Shown here: in pieces, positions 25,946 to 34,857 of the stretch
Position numbering within the stretch: position 1 is the first letter of the stretch
Layout: each line of letters opens with the position of its first letter
Source of the DNA: Halorubrum kocurii JCM 14978
Lineage (GTDB): Archaea > Halobacteriota > Halobacteria > Halobacteriales > Haloferacaceae
Length of the DNA: 64,000 nt
Reading direction: 5' to 3'
Assembly: GCF_000337355.1 (NCBI RefSeq)
Contig: NZ_AOJH01000105.1
Span: 33,066-97,065 of the forward strand
Program-made: the position numbers and the translations under genes
The notes under the pieces: model-generated
What the model was told of the DNA's origin: nothing
What the model saw: only the letters and a program-made list of their open reading frames with translations
The model's database searches: none

Positions 25946-28051
25946 GTGAGCGACGACGGGATCGACGGCCGGATCGGGTTCGAAGTGGAGGGCCGAACGC
26001 TGCGCATCCGCGATGCCCTCGAGGGCGAGGAGCTCCCGCTCTGCTTCGATCAAGAGCCGCGGCCACAGCCGGCACTGGACGAACTATTTCCGGCTCCCGT
26101 CGATCGAGCCGTCAGCTTCGAGGCCGAGTCGGTCTCGATCTCTTCCTACCATTCTATTTTACTCCGCGAAAGCGACGGGGAGCTCGTCGCCCGGCTCAAC
26201 GAATCGATGGACTTCCAGCGCCAGACGTACTTCATCGAACTCAACGGCGTGACAAAGGCGTTTATTCGCACTCCCGACGTGGCGATCTCCGCGACAGGAA
26301 TAACGGATTCACCGACCGTTGAGCTGAGCTTCGACCGCCCGACCACCGTCACGGTCGGCGCGCGGTCGCTGCACACCCGCCCGGAGGCGACGATCAGCGT
26401 TCCCGACGACCCGACCGCGCTCGCCGAGGCGGTGTCGGTGCTCGGCTCGTCGATCAAGGAGTTCACCCCCGAGCGCTCGTGGCCGACCCTCCGCGGGTAC
26501 CCACCCCGGATTCGCGTCGGAACCGAACTCGACGTTCCGAGCCCGCTCGTCACCCCCGACACCGGCGTCGAGGTTGTCGTGCGCCCCACGTACGAAGACA
26601 TCTACCGGCTCTCCACGCTCGCGTACTACCTCGGTGCGAACGTGGTCGTCGGCGACGGGCCGGCGATCCGGCTCGACAACGGCTACGTCGAGTCGCTCCC
26701 GACCGAAGGAGTCGCGTTGGAGGAGCGCGCCGAAGAGTTGCTCCGAACGTGGTTCTTCCTCGACACGCTGGCGCGGACGGAGGGGTACGTCAAGTCCGAT
26801 CGGTACGAGTACGAACAAGTGGGGTCGGAACTCCCGTTTTATCCGCCGAACTTGGCCGACAGTTCGATGAGCGAACGGTTGATGGAGTACTTGGAGGTTG
26901 ATCCGGAGACGGTCGCACCGTACACACCGGAGTGGCCGACCGAGGCGGTGCTTCGACCGGTACCCGCCGCCATGGAACTCCTCCCGCACCTCGCGCACGT
27001 CCTCGCACCGGTTCGCGTTCGCGGAACGGCGGATCCAGCGGCGGACGCTCCGATCGCGCTCGCAACGTCCCCGTGGATGAATCACGATCGAGACGGTTCG
27101 GATACCGATACGACCCCCGTGCCGGATGCTACCTCAACTCCATCAGGAACGACAATTCTGACGCCGAAAAGTTACGAGAACTCGCTCACCAGAGCGACGA
27201 CAGCGCGGGGTGAGATCCGACTCGTCGTCCTGACCGATTCCGCAGCGCGTGCGAAGAGACTCAGTGATGCGATTTCCGACCCAGCGGTACCGGGTGGGAT
27301 CGGCTCGTGGGAGGTGGTAAACAATCCTGACGTAGAGACCGTTACGGCGACCCTTTCCGATCCGGAGACCGACATCGCCTACTGCTGCCTGCCGATCGAA
27401 AACGGCGAGGTCGCCGCTTGCGATGGAGTGGTGTCGCTTGACGCTCCCGACGATTCACCGACGCTGTCTGTATTTGAGGGGGTTACGGATCCTGCGTTCG
27501 GGTACCGGATCGTCGAAAACGGTGGATTATCGGTGATCACTTCTGGGTCACTTTCCAGTCCAGAGAGATTCCGGTCGCTGATCGGGCTGCTGTCATCGGG
27601 GGTCTCGATAGCTCCGAGTGTCAGTTTATCAGGTGACAGCGCAGCAACCCGGATGCGGATCGTCGGCGATCCAGGTGTCGAAATCGCCTCTCACAGCCAT
27701 GTGCTGATGCATGTGTACCGGGCTTGGTCAGAAAGCTCCGATTCACACCGCATCAAGCGCCGATCCATGCTCTCGCTGTCGGCACGGCCCGGAATCGAAG
27801 ATAGTCAGCTGTATGACGGGTTTCAGCCGATGGAGGAACTGTCTGGCAAGAGTTGGGTTGAGGGCCCAACGATCGACTCCTCTGATCTCCTCACCGTGCT
27901 CGAGCAGGACGACTCGGTCGTCCAGCTCAACGGGCGCCTCCTGTTGCCGGAGGATGTCCAGACGGAGGCCGACATCGCGCGATTGGCTCGTCAACACCGC
28001 TCCGAGGACGCCGAATCCGCGGACAGCGCGTCTGAGCGTAGTTCCCAGTGA
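25946..28051 (+). CDS. large haloarchaeal protein of unknown function, possible degenerate CHAT-like C-terminal half
   Basis: 701 aa, GTG start with TATA-like tcataccta about 25 nt upstream. There is no signal peptide or TM segment, so it is cytoplasmic. The N-terminal half (about 1-345) is beta-rich with a 'TYEDIYRLSTLAYYLGANVV' segment. A polar linker (about 370-405) joins the second half. There, LRLVVLTD-like strands, TDIAYCCLPIENG (475-487) and LSVFEGVTDPAFGYRIVENG plus LSVITS (507-533) follow the spacing of a caspase-like CHAT fold. The expected His-Gly is Leu-Pro and the expected Cys is Glu or Gly, so it would be inactive. The 3' half appears less GC-rich at third positions than its neighbours. 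I do not recognise the family. Confidence 0.6.
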   Translation: MSDDGIDGRIGFEVEGRTLRIRDALEGEELPLCFDQEPRPQPALDELFPAPVDRAVSFEAESVSISSYHSILLRESDGELVARLNESMDFQRQTYFIELNGVTKAFIRTPDVAISATGITDSPTVELSFDRPTTVTVGARSLHTRPEATISVPDDPTALAEAVSVLGSSIKEFTPERSWPTLRGYPPRIRVGTELDVPSPLVTPDTGVEVVVRPTYEDIYRLSTLAYYLGANVVVGDGPAIRLDNGYVESLPTEGVALEERAEELLRTWFFLDTLARTEGYVKSDRYEYEQVGSELPFYPPNLADSSMSERLMEYLEVDPETVAPYTPEWPTEAVLRPVPAAMELLPHLAHVLAPVRVRGTADPAADAPIALATSPWMNHDRDGSDTDTTPVPDATSTPSGTTILTPKSYENSLTRATTARGEIRLVVLTDSAARAKRLSDAISDPAVPGGIGSWEVVNNPDVETVTATLSDPETDIAYCCLPIENGEVAACDGVVSLDAPDDSPTLSVFEGVTDPAFGYRIVENGGLSVITSGSLSSPERFRSLIGLLSSGVSIAPSVSLSGDSAATRMRIVGDPGVEIASHSHVLMHVYRAWSESSDSHRIKRRSMLSLSARPGIEDSQLYDGFQPMEELSGKSWVEGPTIDSSDLLTVLEQDDSVVQLNGRLLLPEDVQTEADIARLARQHRSEDAESADSASERSSQ

Positions 28052-28123
28052 CGACGCCGCGACCGCGCCCCCTCCCCGTTCTCACCGATAGTTTTTATTC
28101 GGCTTGCCGACGAAGCGTCAGGT

Positions 28124-28273
28124 ATGCCCCAGATCCACCTCGACGAGGAGACGGTCGAACGGCTCGACGCGCTCCGGATGGACGACGAGGAGTACGACGA
28201 GATCGTCAGCGAGCTGATCAACATCTACGAGGCCGAGGAGCTGACGCTGTTCCGCGGCAGCGACCTCGAATAA
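28124..28273 (+). CDS. 49-aa acidic haloarchaeal protein (DUF7557-like)
   Basis: A short gene with a clear promoter: tttttattc (about 28091-28099) lies about 28 nt before the ATG. The product MPQIHLDEETVERLDALRMD continues with a second helix and ends LFRGSDLE. The beta strand followed by two helices resembles antitoxin-like ribbon-helix-helix proteins and the small haloarchaeal family I recall as DUF7557. No toxin gene is adjacent. It could be a DNA-binding regulator or an orphan antitoxin. Confidence 0.65.
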   Translation: MPQIHLDEETVERLDALRMDDEEYDEIVSELINIYEAEELTLFRGSDLE

Positions 28274-28312
28274 GGCGTCGCGGGGAGTTCGCTCCCCGTT
28301 CGCCGCCCGAAC

Positions 28313-28771
28313 TCACTCCTGATACGCGACCCGAACTTGCTCCCACTTACCGACGTCTTCCAAGTGCGCCTGTAGCTGGTCGGCGTACTCCTGGACGAGC
28401 CGCTCGGCCGCGTCGAGCTCCTCGTCCGAGGGGCCGTCGTCTCCGCCGCCGAGCCCGAGCGCGCCCTTGATCGAGTCCACGAGCCCGCCGCCGGACCCGC
28501 CCCTCCCGCCGGCGTCGCCGCCGGGGGCCCCGCCCATCGCCGCCACCTGCGACCGGACGTTCTCCAGCTCCGGCATGATCGCCGGGAGGCTGGAGGTGTC
28601 GGCGACGATCCGGGCGGCCTCCGGGTCGTCGGCGTCCTCGATCTCGAACTCGGTCGCGGTCATGATCAGCCCCCACTCCTGACTGGAGAACCGCGAGGCC
28701 GACACTCGGTCGGTGAACTGGTTGTCGACGGTCATACGCTCGCCGACGATCGCGTCGGTCCATTCGCTCAT
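28313..28771 (-). CDS. DUF5799-like conserved haloarchaeal protein
   Basis: 152 aa starting MSEWTDAIVGERMTVDNQF. The N-terminal half has a well-conserved feel (SRFSSQEWGLIMTATEFEIE). A Gly/Ser-rich low-complexity linker (about 80-108, GGAPGGDAGGRGGSGGG) precedes a helical C-terminus ending HLEDVGKWEQVRVAYQE. This matches the architecture I recall for DUF5799, found across haloarchaea with no known function. It is soluble, with no catalytic motif. Confidence 0.65.
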   Translation of the reverse strand: MSEWTDAIVGERMTVDNQFTDRVSASRFSSQEWGLIMTATEFEIEDADDPEAARIVADTSSLPAIMPELENVRSQVAAMGGAPGGDAGGRGGSGGGLVDSIKGALGLGGGDDGPSDEELDAAERLVQEYADQLQAHLEDVGKWEQVRVAYQE

Positions 28772-28887
28772 ACGCCCTCCTTCGGCGGTAGCGGTAAAAG
28801 CCCCTTCCCTCGCGGTCCCGCCCGCCGGTCGCTCCCGCTCGACGGCGTTCGAGAGGGCATTTATACCGCGCACCGCGTCGATCCGGT

Positions 28888-29343
28888 ATGACAGACCGAC
28901 GCGTGACCAACCGACGCGCGACCGACCGACGCGTGACCGACTCGACCCGCCGCGCGGCGCTCGCCGGGACGGGGATCGTCGCCGCCGCGGCGCTCGCGGG
29001 CTGTCTCGACGCCGCGGTCCCGGGCGGCAACGAGGGGAGCGATCCGGAGCCGGTCGACCGGACGGGCGAGGAGGCGGTGACGGTCGCCGTCGGCGCGGAC
29101 GCGGGGTTCGCCTTCGCGCCCGCGAACGTCGTCGTCACCGCCGGAACGACGGTGGTCTGGGAGTGGACGGGCGCCGGCGGGGCCCACAACGTGGTCGGTA
29201 CGGACGGCGCCTTCGAGTCGGCCCTCACCGGCGAGGAGGGGCACACCTTCGAGCACGACTTCGACGAGGCGGGCGTCTTCGAGTACGTCTGCACGCCGCA
29301 CCAGACGCGGGGGATGGAGGGGACGATCGAGGTCGTGGAGTGA
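28888..29343 (+). CDS. halocyanin-type blue copper lipoprotein
   Basis: 151 aa. A twin-arginine signal and lipobox end at Cys39 (STRRAALAGTGIVAAAALAGC, split by the cleavage site), predicting TAT export and lipid anchoring. The cupredoxin domain (about 60-151) carries the type-1 copper ligands His100, Cys135, His138 and Met143 (GGAHNVV ... YVCTPHQTRGM). It shuttles single electrons in the respiratory chain on the outer membrane face. A TATA-like catttatacc is about 27 nt upstream, giving a leaderless mRNA. The N-terminus has an unusual Arg-rich repeat (see the separate entry). Confidence 0.88.
   Translation: MTDRRVTNRRATDRRVTDSTRRAALAGTGIVAAAALAGCLDAAVPGGNEGSDPEPVDRTGEEAVTVAVGADAGFAFAPANVVVTAGTTVVWEWTGAGGAHNVVGTDGAFESALTGEEGHTFEHDFDEAGVFEYVCTPHQTRGMEGTIEVVE
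28894..28938 (+). repeat. three 15-bp direct repeats at the start of the halocyanin gene
   Basis: The unit gaccgacgcgtgacc occurs exactly at 28894-28908 and 28924-28938, with a two-base variant (aaccgacgcgcgacc) between at 28909-28923. It encodes three D/N-R-R-V/A-T blocks before the functional twin-arginine signal, adding extra Arg-Arg pairs to the n-region. Confidence 0.9.
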
Positions 29344-29405
29344 CCTGGCGGGGCGGCGAGGCCGGCGCGCCACCCGAGACTCCCGCACGGCCCGCCGCCG
29401 CGGAG

Positions 29406-30569
29406 CTACGGGAGGTCGGCGAAGGCGTCGCCCGCGAGGCCCGGACCGCTCGGCACCGCCATCGCGCCCGCCGTGACCGGACAGGGGTCCGGAGCGAGGT
29501 CCCCGTCGAGCAGCGAGCCGGTGGCGAGCCCGCAGGGGGCCACGTCGGGGACGGCGGCGGCGACGTGGACCGCCGCGGTGCGCGCGACCACCGCGTCGAC
29601 CGTGGTGGTGACGACCGGCTCGACCCCGGCCGCTCGCGCGCGCGACGCCGCCGCCACCGCCCGGTCCGGCCCCCCGAGCGCCATCGGCTTCAGGACGACG
29701 GCGTCGGCCGCGTCGGCGTCGAGGACCGCGTCGAGCCCTCGGGCCGATAGCGACTCGTCGAGGGCGATCGGGACCGGCGGGTCGGCGTCGGTCTCGGGGT
29801 CGACACCGACAGTAGCGGCAGCGGTACCGGACCCGACCCCTCTGAGCGCGGCCGCCCCCTCGAGGTCGTCCGCCGGCAGCGGCTGTTCGAGGTACGCGAG
29901 ATCGAGCGGCGCGAGCCCGGCCACCGCTTCCCGGGCGGTCTCCCGGTCCCACGCGCCGTTCGCGTCTGCTCGGAGGGCGACGCCGCCGCCGACCGTCCGC
30001 CGCACGGCCCGGAGGCGCTCGACGTCGGCCGCGAGGTCGCGCGCGCCGACCTTTATTTTTAAACAGTCGAACCCCCCGTCGACCGCGCGCTCGGCTGCGC
30101 TGGCGGTGGTCTCCGGGTCGCCGTCGCCGATCGTCGCGTTGACCGGAACGCTCTCGGCGGGCGCCGGCAGCCCCTCGCTCCGGGCGAGCCGCTCCGAGAG
30201 GGACCGGCCGGCGTCGCGGGCGGCGGCGTCCGCGAGCGCGAGCGCGAGTCCGTGTCGCGCGGCCGGGGTCTCTGCGGGGTCGAGCCGGGAGAGCGCGTCG
30301 CCCGGGATCCCCTCGTCACACCCGCCGCCGCCGCCGCCGTCCCCGTCGCTGTCGCCTCCGGTTCGGACCCCCCGAAGCGCCGCCTCGCAGGCCGACCGCG
30401 ACTCGGTCCAGCCGGGGAGGGGCGTCGCCTCGCCGATCCCGGGTCCGGGGACGGCCTCGCCGTCGACCTCTGGGTCGACGGCGACGAGGAACCCCTCGCG
30501 CCGGTCGATGGCGCCGCGGGCGGTTCCGAGGGGGCTCGACAGTCCGAGCGAGAAGGCGCGGAGCCGCAT
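29406..30569 (-). CDS. menC: o-succinylbenzoate synthase
   Basis: 387 aa enolase-superfamily enzyme that dehydrates SHCHC to o-succinylbenzoate in menaquinone synthesis. Visible residues are the Lys pair in DCLKIKVGA, metal ligands in RADANGAW, YLEQPL and ALDES, and the second Lys in VVLKPMALGG. The N-terminal capping domain begins MRLRAFSLGL. A Gly-rich acidic insert (about 70-85) is lineage-specific. It is 3 bp downstream of menA in the same operon, which confirms the assignment over muconate cycloisomerase. Confidence 0.87.
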   Translation of the reverse strand: MRLRAFSLGLSSPLGTARGAIDRREGFLVAVDPEVDGEAVPGPGIGEATPLPGWTESRSACEAALRGVRTGGDSDGDGGGGGGCDEGIPGDALSRLDPAETPAARHGLALALADAAARDAGRSLSERLARSEGLPAPAESVPVNATIGDGDPETTASAAERAVDGGFDCLKIKVGARDLAADVERLRAVRRTVGGGVALRADANGAWDRETAREAVAGLAPLDLAYLEQPLPADDLEGAAALRGVGSGTAAATVGVDPETDADPPVPIALDESLSARGLDAVLDADAADAVVLKPMALGGPDRAVAAASRARAAGVEPVVTTTVDAVVARTAAVHVAAAVPDVAPCGLATGSLLDGDLAPDPCPVTAGAMAVPSGPGLAGDAFADLP

Positions 30570-30572
30570 CGA

Positions 30573-31502
30573 TCAGACCGCGAGCCCGACGGCGAACGCG
30601 ACCGCGTACGCCGCGAGGAGTTTCCCGGTCGATTCGAGGGCCGGGTTGAGCGCCTCGCCGGCCGTCTCGGTCAGCACGGTTCGGGCGACGCCGGCCGCGA
30701 GCGGGAGGGTCACGAGCGGGAGGAGCGCGGCGAGCCCGTCTCCCTCGGCGAGGAACCAGAAGGGCGTGAGGTACGCGAGCGCGAGCAGCGCGAGGTACTG
30801 CCCCCGCGAGAACCCGTAACCGAACCGGACCGCGAGGGTGCGTTTCCCCGTCTGCGCGTCCTCCTCCAGGTCGCGGACGTTGTTGACCACGAGGATGTTC
30901 GTCGAGAGCGCGGCGATCGGGAGGCTCGCGACGACGGCCGCGAGGGTGACGGTCCCCTCGGGGACCCACAGGGGGAACGTCTCGCCGGCGAGCGCGGCGG
31001 CCTGCACGTAGTAGGTGCCCGTGACGGCGATCACGCCGAAGAAGACGAACACGAACAGGTCTCCGAGCCCGTGGTAGCCGAGCGGGTAGGGGCCGCCCGT
31101 GTACGCGATCCCGGCCGCGACCGAGGCGAGTCCGATCACGAGGATCGGGACGCCGCCCACGTACACGAGGTAGCTCCCGACGAGGATCGCCGTCCCGAAG
31201 GTGAGCCACATCGCCCGCTTCACCTCTCCGGGGTCGATGAGGCCGCTGGCGACGACGCGGGTGAACCCCTGCCGGTCGTCGGTGTCCGCCCCCTGGATGG
31301 CGTCGTAGTAGTCGTTCGCGAAGTTGGTGCCGACCTGGATCAGCGCCGCGCCGACGAGCGCCGCGAGCGCCGGGAGCGGGGCGAACGCCCCCTCCCGAAC
31401 CGCGAGGCCGACGCCGACGATCACCGGGGCCGCCGCCGCGGGGAGCGTCTGCGGCCGCGCGGCGATCACCCACGCCCGCCGCCGCGACACTTCGGTACTC
31501 AT
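30573..31502 (-). CDS. menA: 1,4-dihydroxy-2-naphthoate polyprenyltransferase
   Basis: 309 aa UbiA-family membrane enzyme attaching the prenyl chain to DHNA in menaquinone synthesis. About nine TM segments are visible. The two Asp-rich Mg-diphosphate motifs appear as NFANDYYDAIQGAD and NNVRDLEEDAQTGKRTLAV. The start at MSTEVSRRRAWV fits the family. The upstream extension of the open frame is not used. It is the first gene of a menA-menC pair. Menaquinone is the electron acceptor for the GlpABC and proline dehydrogenase encoded nearby. Confidence 0.9.
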   Translation of the reverse strand: MSTEVSRRRAWVIAARPQTLPAAAAPVIVGVGLAVREGAFAPLPALAALVGAALIQVGTNFANDYYDAIQGADTDDRQGFTRVVASGLIDPGEVKRAMWLTFGTAILVGSYLVYVGGVPILVIGLASVAAGIAYTGGPYPLGYHGLGDLFVFVFFGVIAVTGTYYVQAAALAGETFPLWVPEGTVTLAAVVASLPIAALSTNILVVNNVRDLEEDAQTGKRTLAVRFGYGFSRGQYLALLALAYLTPFWFLAEGDGLAALLPLVTLPLAAGVARTVLTETAGEALNPALESTGKLLAAYAVAFAVGLAV

Positions 31503-31614
31503 TGTCCGGTGTAGGGCCGTGCCGTCCCTTAACCTTACCATCCGGGCGGGCGGGGCCGGCGGAATCGGCCGGAGCGACCGACAGATACGACTTGGGCCGA
31601 CCCGTACCACACGT

Positions 31615-31893
31615 ATGAGCGACGCGACGGGGAGCGGTGGAAGCGGTATCGACGCGCGCTACGAGGAGACCGACGGTGAGCGACTGCTCACGTTTTCAGC
31701 CGACGGTCGCGAGGCGACCGTCGCCCAGAACGTCGACGGCTACGCGATGTTGAAGGTCAGGCCGGGGCCGACCGGCGACGAGTTGGAGCGGTACTACGGC
31801 TTCGACATGGCGCTCGACCACGCCGCCGAGCTGCTCGGCGTCGCCGTCGCCGACCTCCCGGTTCCCGAGGCCGCGGCGGACATGGGCATGTGA
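31615..31893 (+). CDS. conserved small haloarchaeal protein, unknown function
   Basis: 92 aa, acidic, no TM segment. A flexible Gly/Ser N-terminus is followed by ARYEETDGERLLTFSADGRE and a ELERYYGFDMALDHAAELLG helix, with a VPEAAADMGM tail. I recall similar proteins as an uncharacterised haloarchaeal DUF family (DUF7111-like). It is divergent from menA with a 112-bp gap. No function can be given. Confidence 0.65.
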   Translation: MSDATGSGGSGIDARYEETDGERLLTFSADGREATVAQNVDGYAMLKVRPGPTGDELERYYGFDMALDHAAELLGVAVADLPVPEAAADMGM

Positions 31894-31926
31894 CCCCGTT
31901 CGCGGACGTGAGCCCGCTCGCCGCCC

Positions 31927-33081
31927 TCAGATTCCGAACGTCGCGCGCAGCATGTCGCGGCTCCCGGGGCCCAGTCCGACCGCGAGCACGGTGATGAGCA
32001 ACAGCAGCGTGTAGCGCGGCGACTCGTCGAACAGCTCGCCGTTGAACACCCAGACGACGAACGTCGCCGCCGCGAGCTTCACCAGGAGGAACGGCCACGC
32101 GTCCCCGGTCACGGAGACGATTGACTGCGGGAGCAGCCGGCCGGTCCAGTCGACGATTAGCGCGTTGACGACGTGCTTCGGGACGAGGTTCGCGGTTCCC
32201 GTCAGCGCCGGCATCCAGTTGAGCCCGATCACGTTGGCGACGCCGTCGATCGCGTGCCCCCAGATGATGACGATCCCGGCCGCGCCGGTCCCCTGTCGCA
32301 CGTCGGGGACGAACGCGGTCGCGAGCTTCCACGTGACCGCGGTCGCCGCGGTCGCGATCCCCAGCGTCAAGACGAGAATGATCGGGTAGAACTGGACGTA
32401 GTCGGTCGCGACAGAGAGGAACGAGAGGTAGCCGAACGCCAGCGCGAGCGCGGCGGCCCCCATCGCGAACAGCGGGCGGGCGTAGTCGTCGACGACGCCC
32501 CGGTCCTCGAGCGAGTACGCCGCGAGGACGCACGCGAGCGTCACGCCGAAGACGGTGAAGTAGATGAAGGGGCTGATCAGCAGCGCGCTCGCCGGGAACG
32601 GGATCAGCGGCTCCACGCCGGCCCGCATCGCGGCGACGCCCGAGTCCTCGACGGTGCGGAGGGCGCCGCCGAGCAGCATGAACGGGAACAGCGCGTAGAA
32701 GAAGCGCAGCTCGGTGCCGATGTCCAGCCGGCGGAGGAGGAAGACGACGCCGATCAGCATCGCCAGCAGTATCACGACGTAGCTCACCGTCGAGACCGTG
32801 GTGTACCCCGGCTCGGCGACGACCTCGCCGGCCTCGACGGCCGCCGTACACGCCGCCGAACTCCCGAGCAGCTCGGTGCCGCCCGCGTCGCGGACGGCAC
32901 ACTGCGCGCCCTGCCCGTCGGCCGCGACCGGCCCCCAGAAGTACCGCCAGAGGAACCGGTCGTACACGATCCGCGGGAAGACGGCCGATCCGACGGCGAG
33001 AAGCGCCGTGACCCCGCCGATCACCGCGGCCCACGCGCGCACCGGCGACAGCCCGAACCGCTCCTCGACCCGTGTGCTCAT
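31927..33081 (-). CDS. DUF63 family membrane protein
   Basis: 384 aa with about nine TM segments. The segment [21 protein letters not shown] and the [14 protein letters not shown] stretch are hallmarks of archaeal DUF63 proteins. Only the first external loop (about 50-90) is unusually long for the fold. The family is widespread in Euryarchaeota and has no established role. Neighbours give no functional hint. Confidence 0.8.
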   Translation of the reverse strand: MSTRVEERFGLSPVRAWAAVIGGVTALLAVGSAVFPRIVYDRFLWRYFWGPVAADGQGAQCAVRDAGGTELLGSSAACTAAVEAGEVVAEPGYTTVSTVSYVVILLAMLIGVVFLLRRLDIGTELRFFYALFPFMLLGGALRTVEDSGVAAMRAGVEPLIPFPASALLISPFIYFTVFGVTLACVLAAYSLEDRGVVDDYARPLFAMGAAALALAFGYLSFLSVATDYVQFYPIILVLTLGIATAATAVTWKLATAFVPDVRQGTGAAGIVIIWGHAIDGVANVIGLNWMPALTGTANLVPKHVVNALIVDWTGRLLPQSIVSVTGDAWPFLLVKLAAATFVVWVFNGELFDESPRYTLLLLITVLAVGLGPGSRDMLRATFGI

Positions 33082-33151
33082 GCTCTCCGTTGGGGGAGTC
33101 CCCGAATTGAGGGTTCCGGTCCCGCGTCGGCCCGCGCCCGGCGGGAGACGC

Positions 33152-33601
33152 TCAGACCGGCGGCCCCTCGGACGCGTAATCGGTTCCGAGGATGATCATC
33201 GTCTGGGACCGGGCGAACCCCTCCATCTCCGCGACGCGGTCGAACATCACCTCGCGGAGGCTGTCCGTGTCCGAGGCAACGAGCTTGAGCATCACGTCCC
33301 ACTCGCCCGTGGTCAGGTGGATCTCGCAGACGCCGTTGATCTCTCGGAGCCGCTCCAAGGCGTCCTCCTCGCGCCCCTGTTCGACCCGGAGCCCGACGAA
33401 GGCGCTGACGCCGTAGCCGACGGACTTCGGATCGATCGACGCGTGGTACCCCTCGATGACCCCCGCCTCCTCCATGCGGTTCACCCGGTCGTGGACGGTC
33501 GCGCTGGACATGTCGATGCGGCGCGCGACCTCCGAGAACGGCGTCCGGGCGTCCTCCTGTAAGATGCGGAGGATCGATCGGTCCGTCTCGTCGAGTTCCA
33601 T
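33152..33601 (-). CDS. Lrp/AsnC family transcriptional regulator
   Basis: 149 aa. The N-terminal HTH ([26 protein letters not shown] and the recognition helix [16 protein letters not shown]) is followed by the RAM ligand-binding domain (about 65-140) with [20 protein letters not shown]. Length and order are standard. Such regulators usually sense amino acids and often control their own or neighbouring genes. Here the flanking genes are DUF63 and a CoA-biosynthesis gene, so the target is unclear. Confidence 0.9.
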   Translation of the reverse strand: MELDETDRSILRILQEDARTPFSEVARRIDMSSATVHDRVNRMEEAGVIEGYHASIDPKSVGYGVSAFVGLRVEQGREEDALERLREINGVCEIHLTTGEWDVMLKLVASDTDSLREVMFDRVAEMEGFARSQTMIILGTDYASEGPPV

Positions 33602-33658
33602 GCGCGGGCTACGTTGTCGGCGGACTTTGCACTTCCGACGCCGACGCCCCCGAATCAG

Positions 33659-34507
33659 TCAGCGAGCGGACGTGTCGTCCGCGGTCTCGGCGTTCGGGCC
33701 CTCGTCGTCCGGGGTCGAATCGCCCGGGGCCGATTCGTCCGGGACCGAATCGTCGGGCGTCTCGAATGACCCCTCGCGGATAGCGGCCTCCGCCTCGGCG
33801 AGCGCCGCCGCGGCGTCGAACGAATCGATCGCGTCGCGACGCGCCGCGGGGGACGCGTCGGCGAGGTCCCGCGCGTGGGCCGTCACGTTCGGCACCGCCC
33901 GGAGCAGGTTGTCGACGATCGGGATGTCGGCGGTGCGGGGCGACCGGCTACCGGGATTCAAGTCGACCACGATCTCCGTCTTCCCCATCGCGTCGAGCGC
34001 CTCGGCGCGGTCGCCGTCCTCCAGCGGGACGACGACCACGTCGGCCGTCTCGATCCCGTCGGCGTCGACGACGCCGCGGGCGTGGTCCAGTCCGGGGATC
34101 TCGCCGTCCCCCGCGAGGCCCTTCACCTCGTCGGCGCCGTGTTCGCGGAGGTGGTCGGCGATCCGGCGGACGCGCTCGTCGGTGTGGTTGAAGAGGTTCA
34201 CCTCGACGTCGGCGCCGACCGCCTCGGCGAGTTCGACCGTCTCCGCGGGGGCGAGCGCCGCGACGTTGCCGTTCACCGAGAGCACCGGGCGGTCGGCCGA
34301 GAGCAGCGTCGCCGCCGCGGCGCGCGCGGCGCGGTCCGCGCTCGGGAGCGTCCGCTCGCCGAGGAGGTAGTCGAACGCCTCGCCGCGGCCCTGCGCGATG
34401 AGCCCCTGCTTCGAGGTGATCCCCTTTTCGACGCCCGCTTCGATCCGGTGGCGCGTCACGAGCGACGCGTAGCGCGGGTGATCCTCGGGGATCTCCGTCT
34501 CCGTCAT
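33659..34507 (-). CDS. 4-phosphopantoate--beta-alanine ligase (phosphopantothenate synthetase)
   Basis: 282 aa. The N-terminal HPRYASLVTRHRIEAGVEKG and AQGRGEAFDYLLGERTLPSA, and the central SVNGNVAALAP and NLFNHTDERVRRI blocks, match the archaeal phosphopantothenate synthetase. That enzyme replaces bacterial PanC/CoaA chemistry in CoA synthesis by joining 4-phosphopantoate and beta-alanine with ATP. The last about 35 residues are an acidic Asp/Ser tail outside the fold. The companion pantoate kinase is not adjacent. Confidence 0.88.
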   Translation of the reverse strand: MTETEIPEDHPRYASLVTRHRIEAGVEKGITSKQGLIAQGRGEAFDYLLGERTLPSADRAARAAAATLLSADRPVLSVNGNVAALAPAETVELAEAVGADVEVNLFNHTDERVRRIADHLREHGADEVKGLAGDGEIPGLDHARGVVDADGIETADVVVVPLEDGDRAEALDAMGKTEIVVDLNPGSRSPRTADIPIVDNLLRAVPNVTAHARDLADASPAARRDAIDSFDAAAALAEAEAAIREGSFETPDDSVPDESAPGDSTPDDEGPNAETADDTSAR

Positions 34508-34620
34508 ACCGCGACGTGGGAGACGCGCCGATTAAAGTGGTCCGTTCGCGGCCGCCGTGTGTGGCCTTCGTGCCAGATAACCTAAACATTAACACGGATC
34601 ACTGCGTAGCGTCAACCGTG

Positions 34621-34857
34621 ATGGGACGGACTGGCAAGTACACCGTCGTGAGAGCGTGCAACGACCACGGAGCGATCACGCTCCGTGAATATCCGCGCAA
34701 CGGGACGCTGTACGTCGTCGAGTACGACGACCCGGACGTGGAGGCCGAGCTGTCGTCGCTCGACGCCGGGTCGGTCGTCGAGCTCAACCTCCGGCGGGCG
34801 GGCCGCCGGGGCAACGCGTGGTGCGCGGAGTCCGCCCAGCCCGTCGACCCGGCGTAG
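34621..34857 (+). CDS. conserved small haloarchaeal protein, unknown function
   Basis: 78 aa, start MGRTGKYTVVRACNDHGAIT, mostly beta strands (LREYPRNGTLYVVEYDDPD) with a basic LRRAGRRGNAWCAE end. I recall close homologues across haloarchaea with the same RRGNAW end but no function. It is divergent from the phosphopantothenate synthetase gene. A TATA-like cctaaacatt lies upstream (about 34580-34590), giving a short leader. Confidence 0.68.
   Translation: MGRTGKYTVVRACNDHGAITLREYPRNGTLYVVEYDDPDVEAELSSLDAGSVVELNLRRAGRRGNAWCAESAQPVDPA

Noticed and set aside
28124..28273. Toxin-antitoxin system
   Set aside because: The 49-aa protein is antitoxin-like in shape, but neither neighbour resembles a toxin. 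DUF5799-like and the 701-aa gene have other features.
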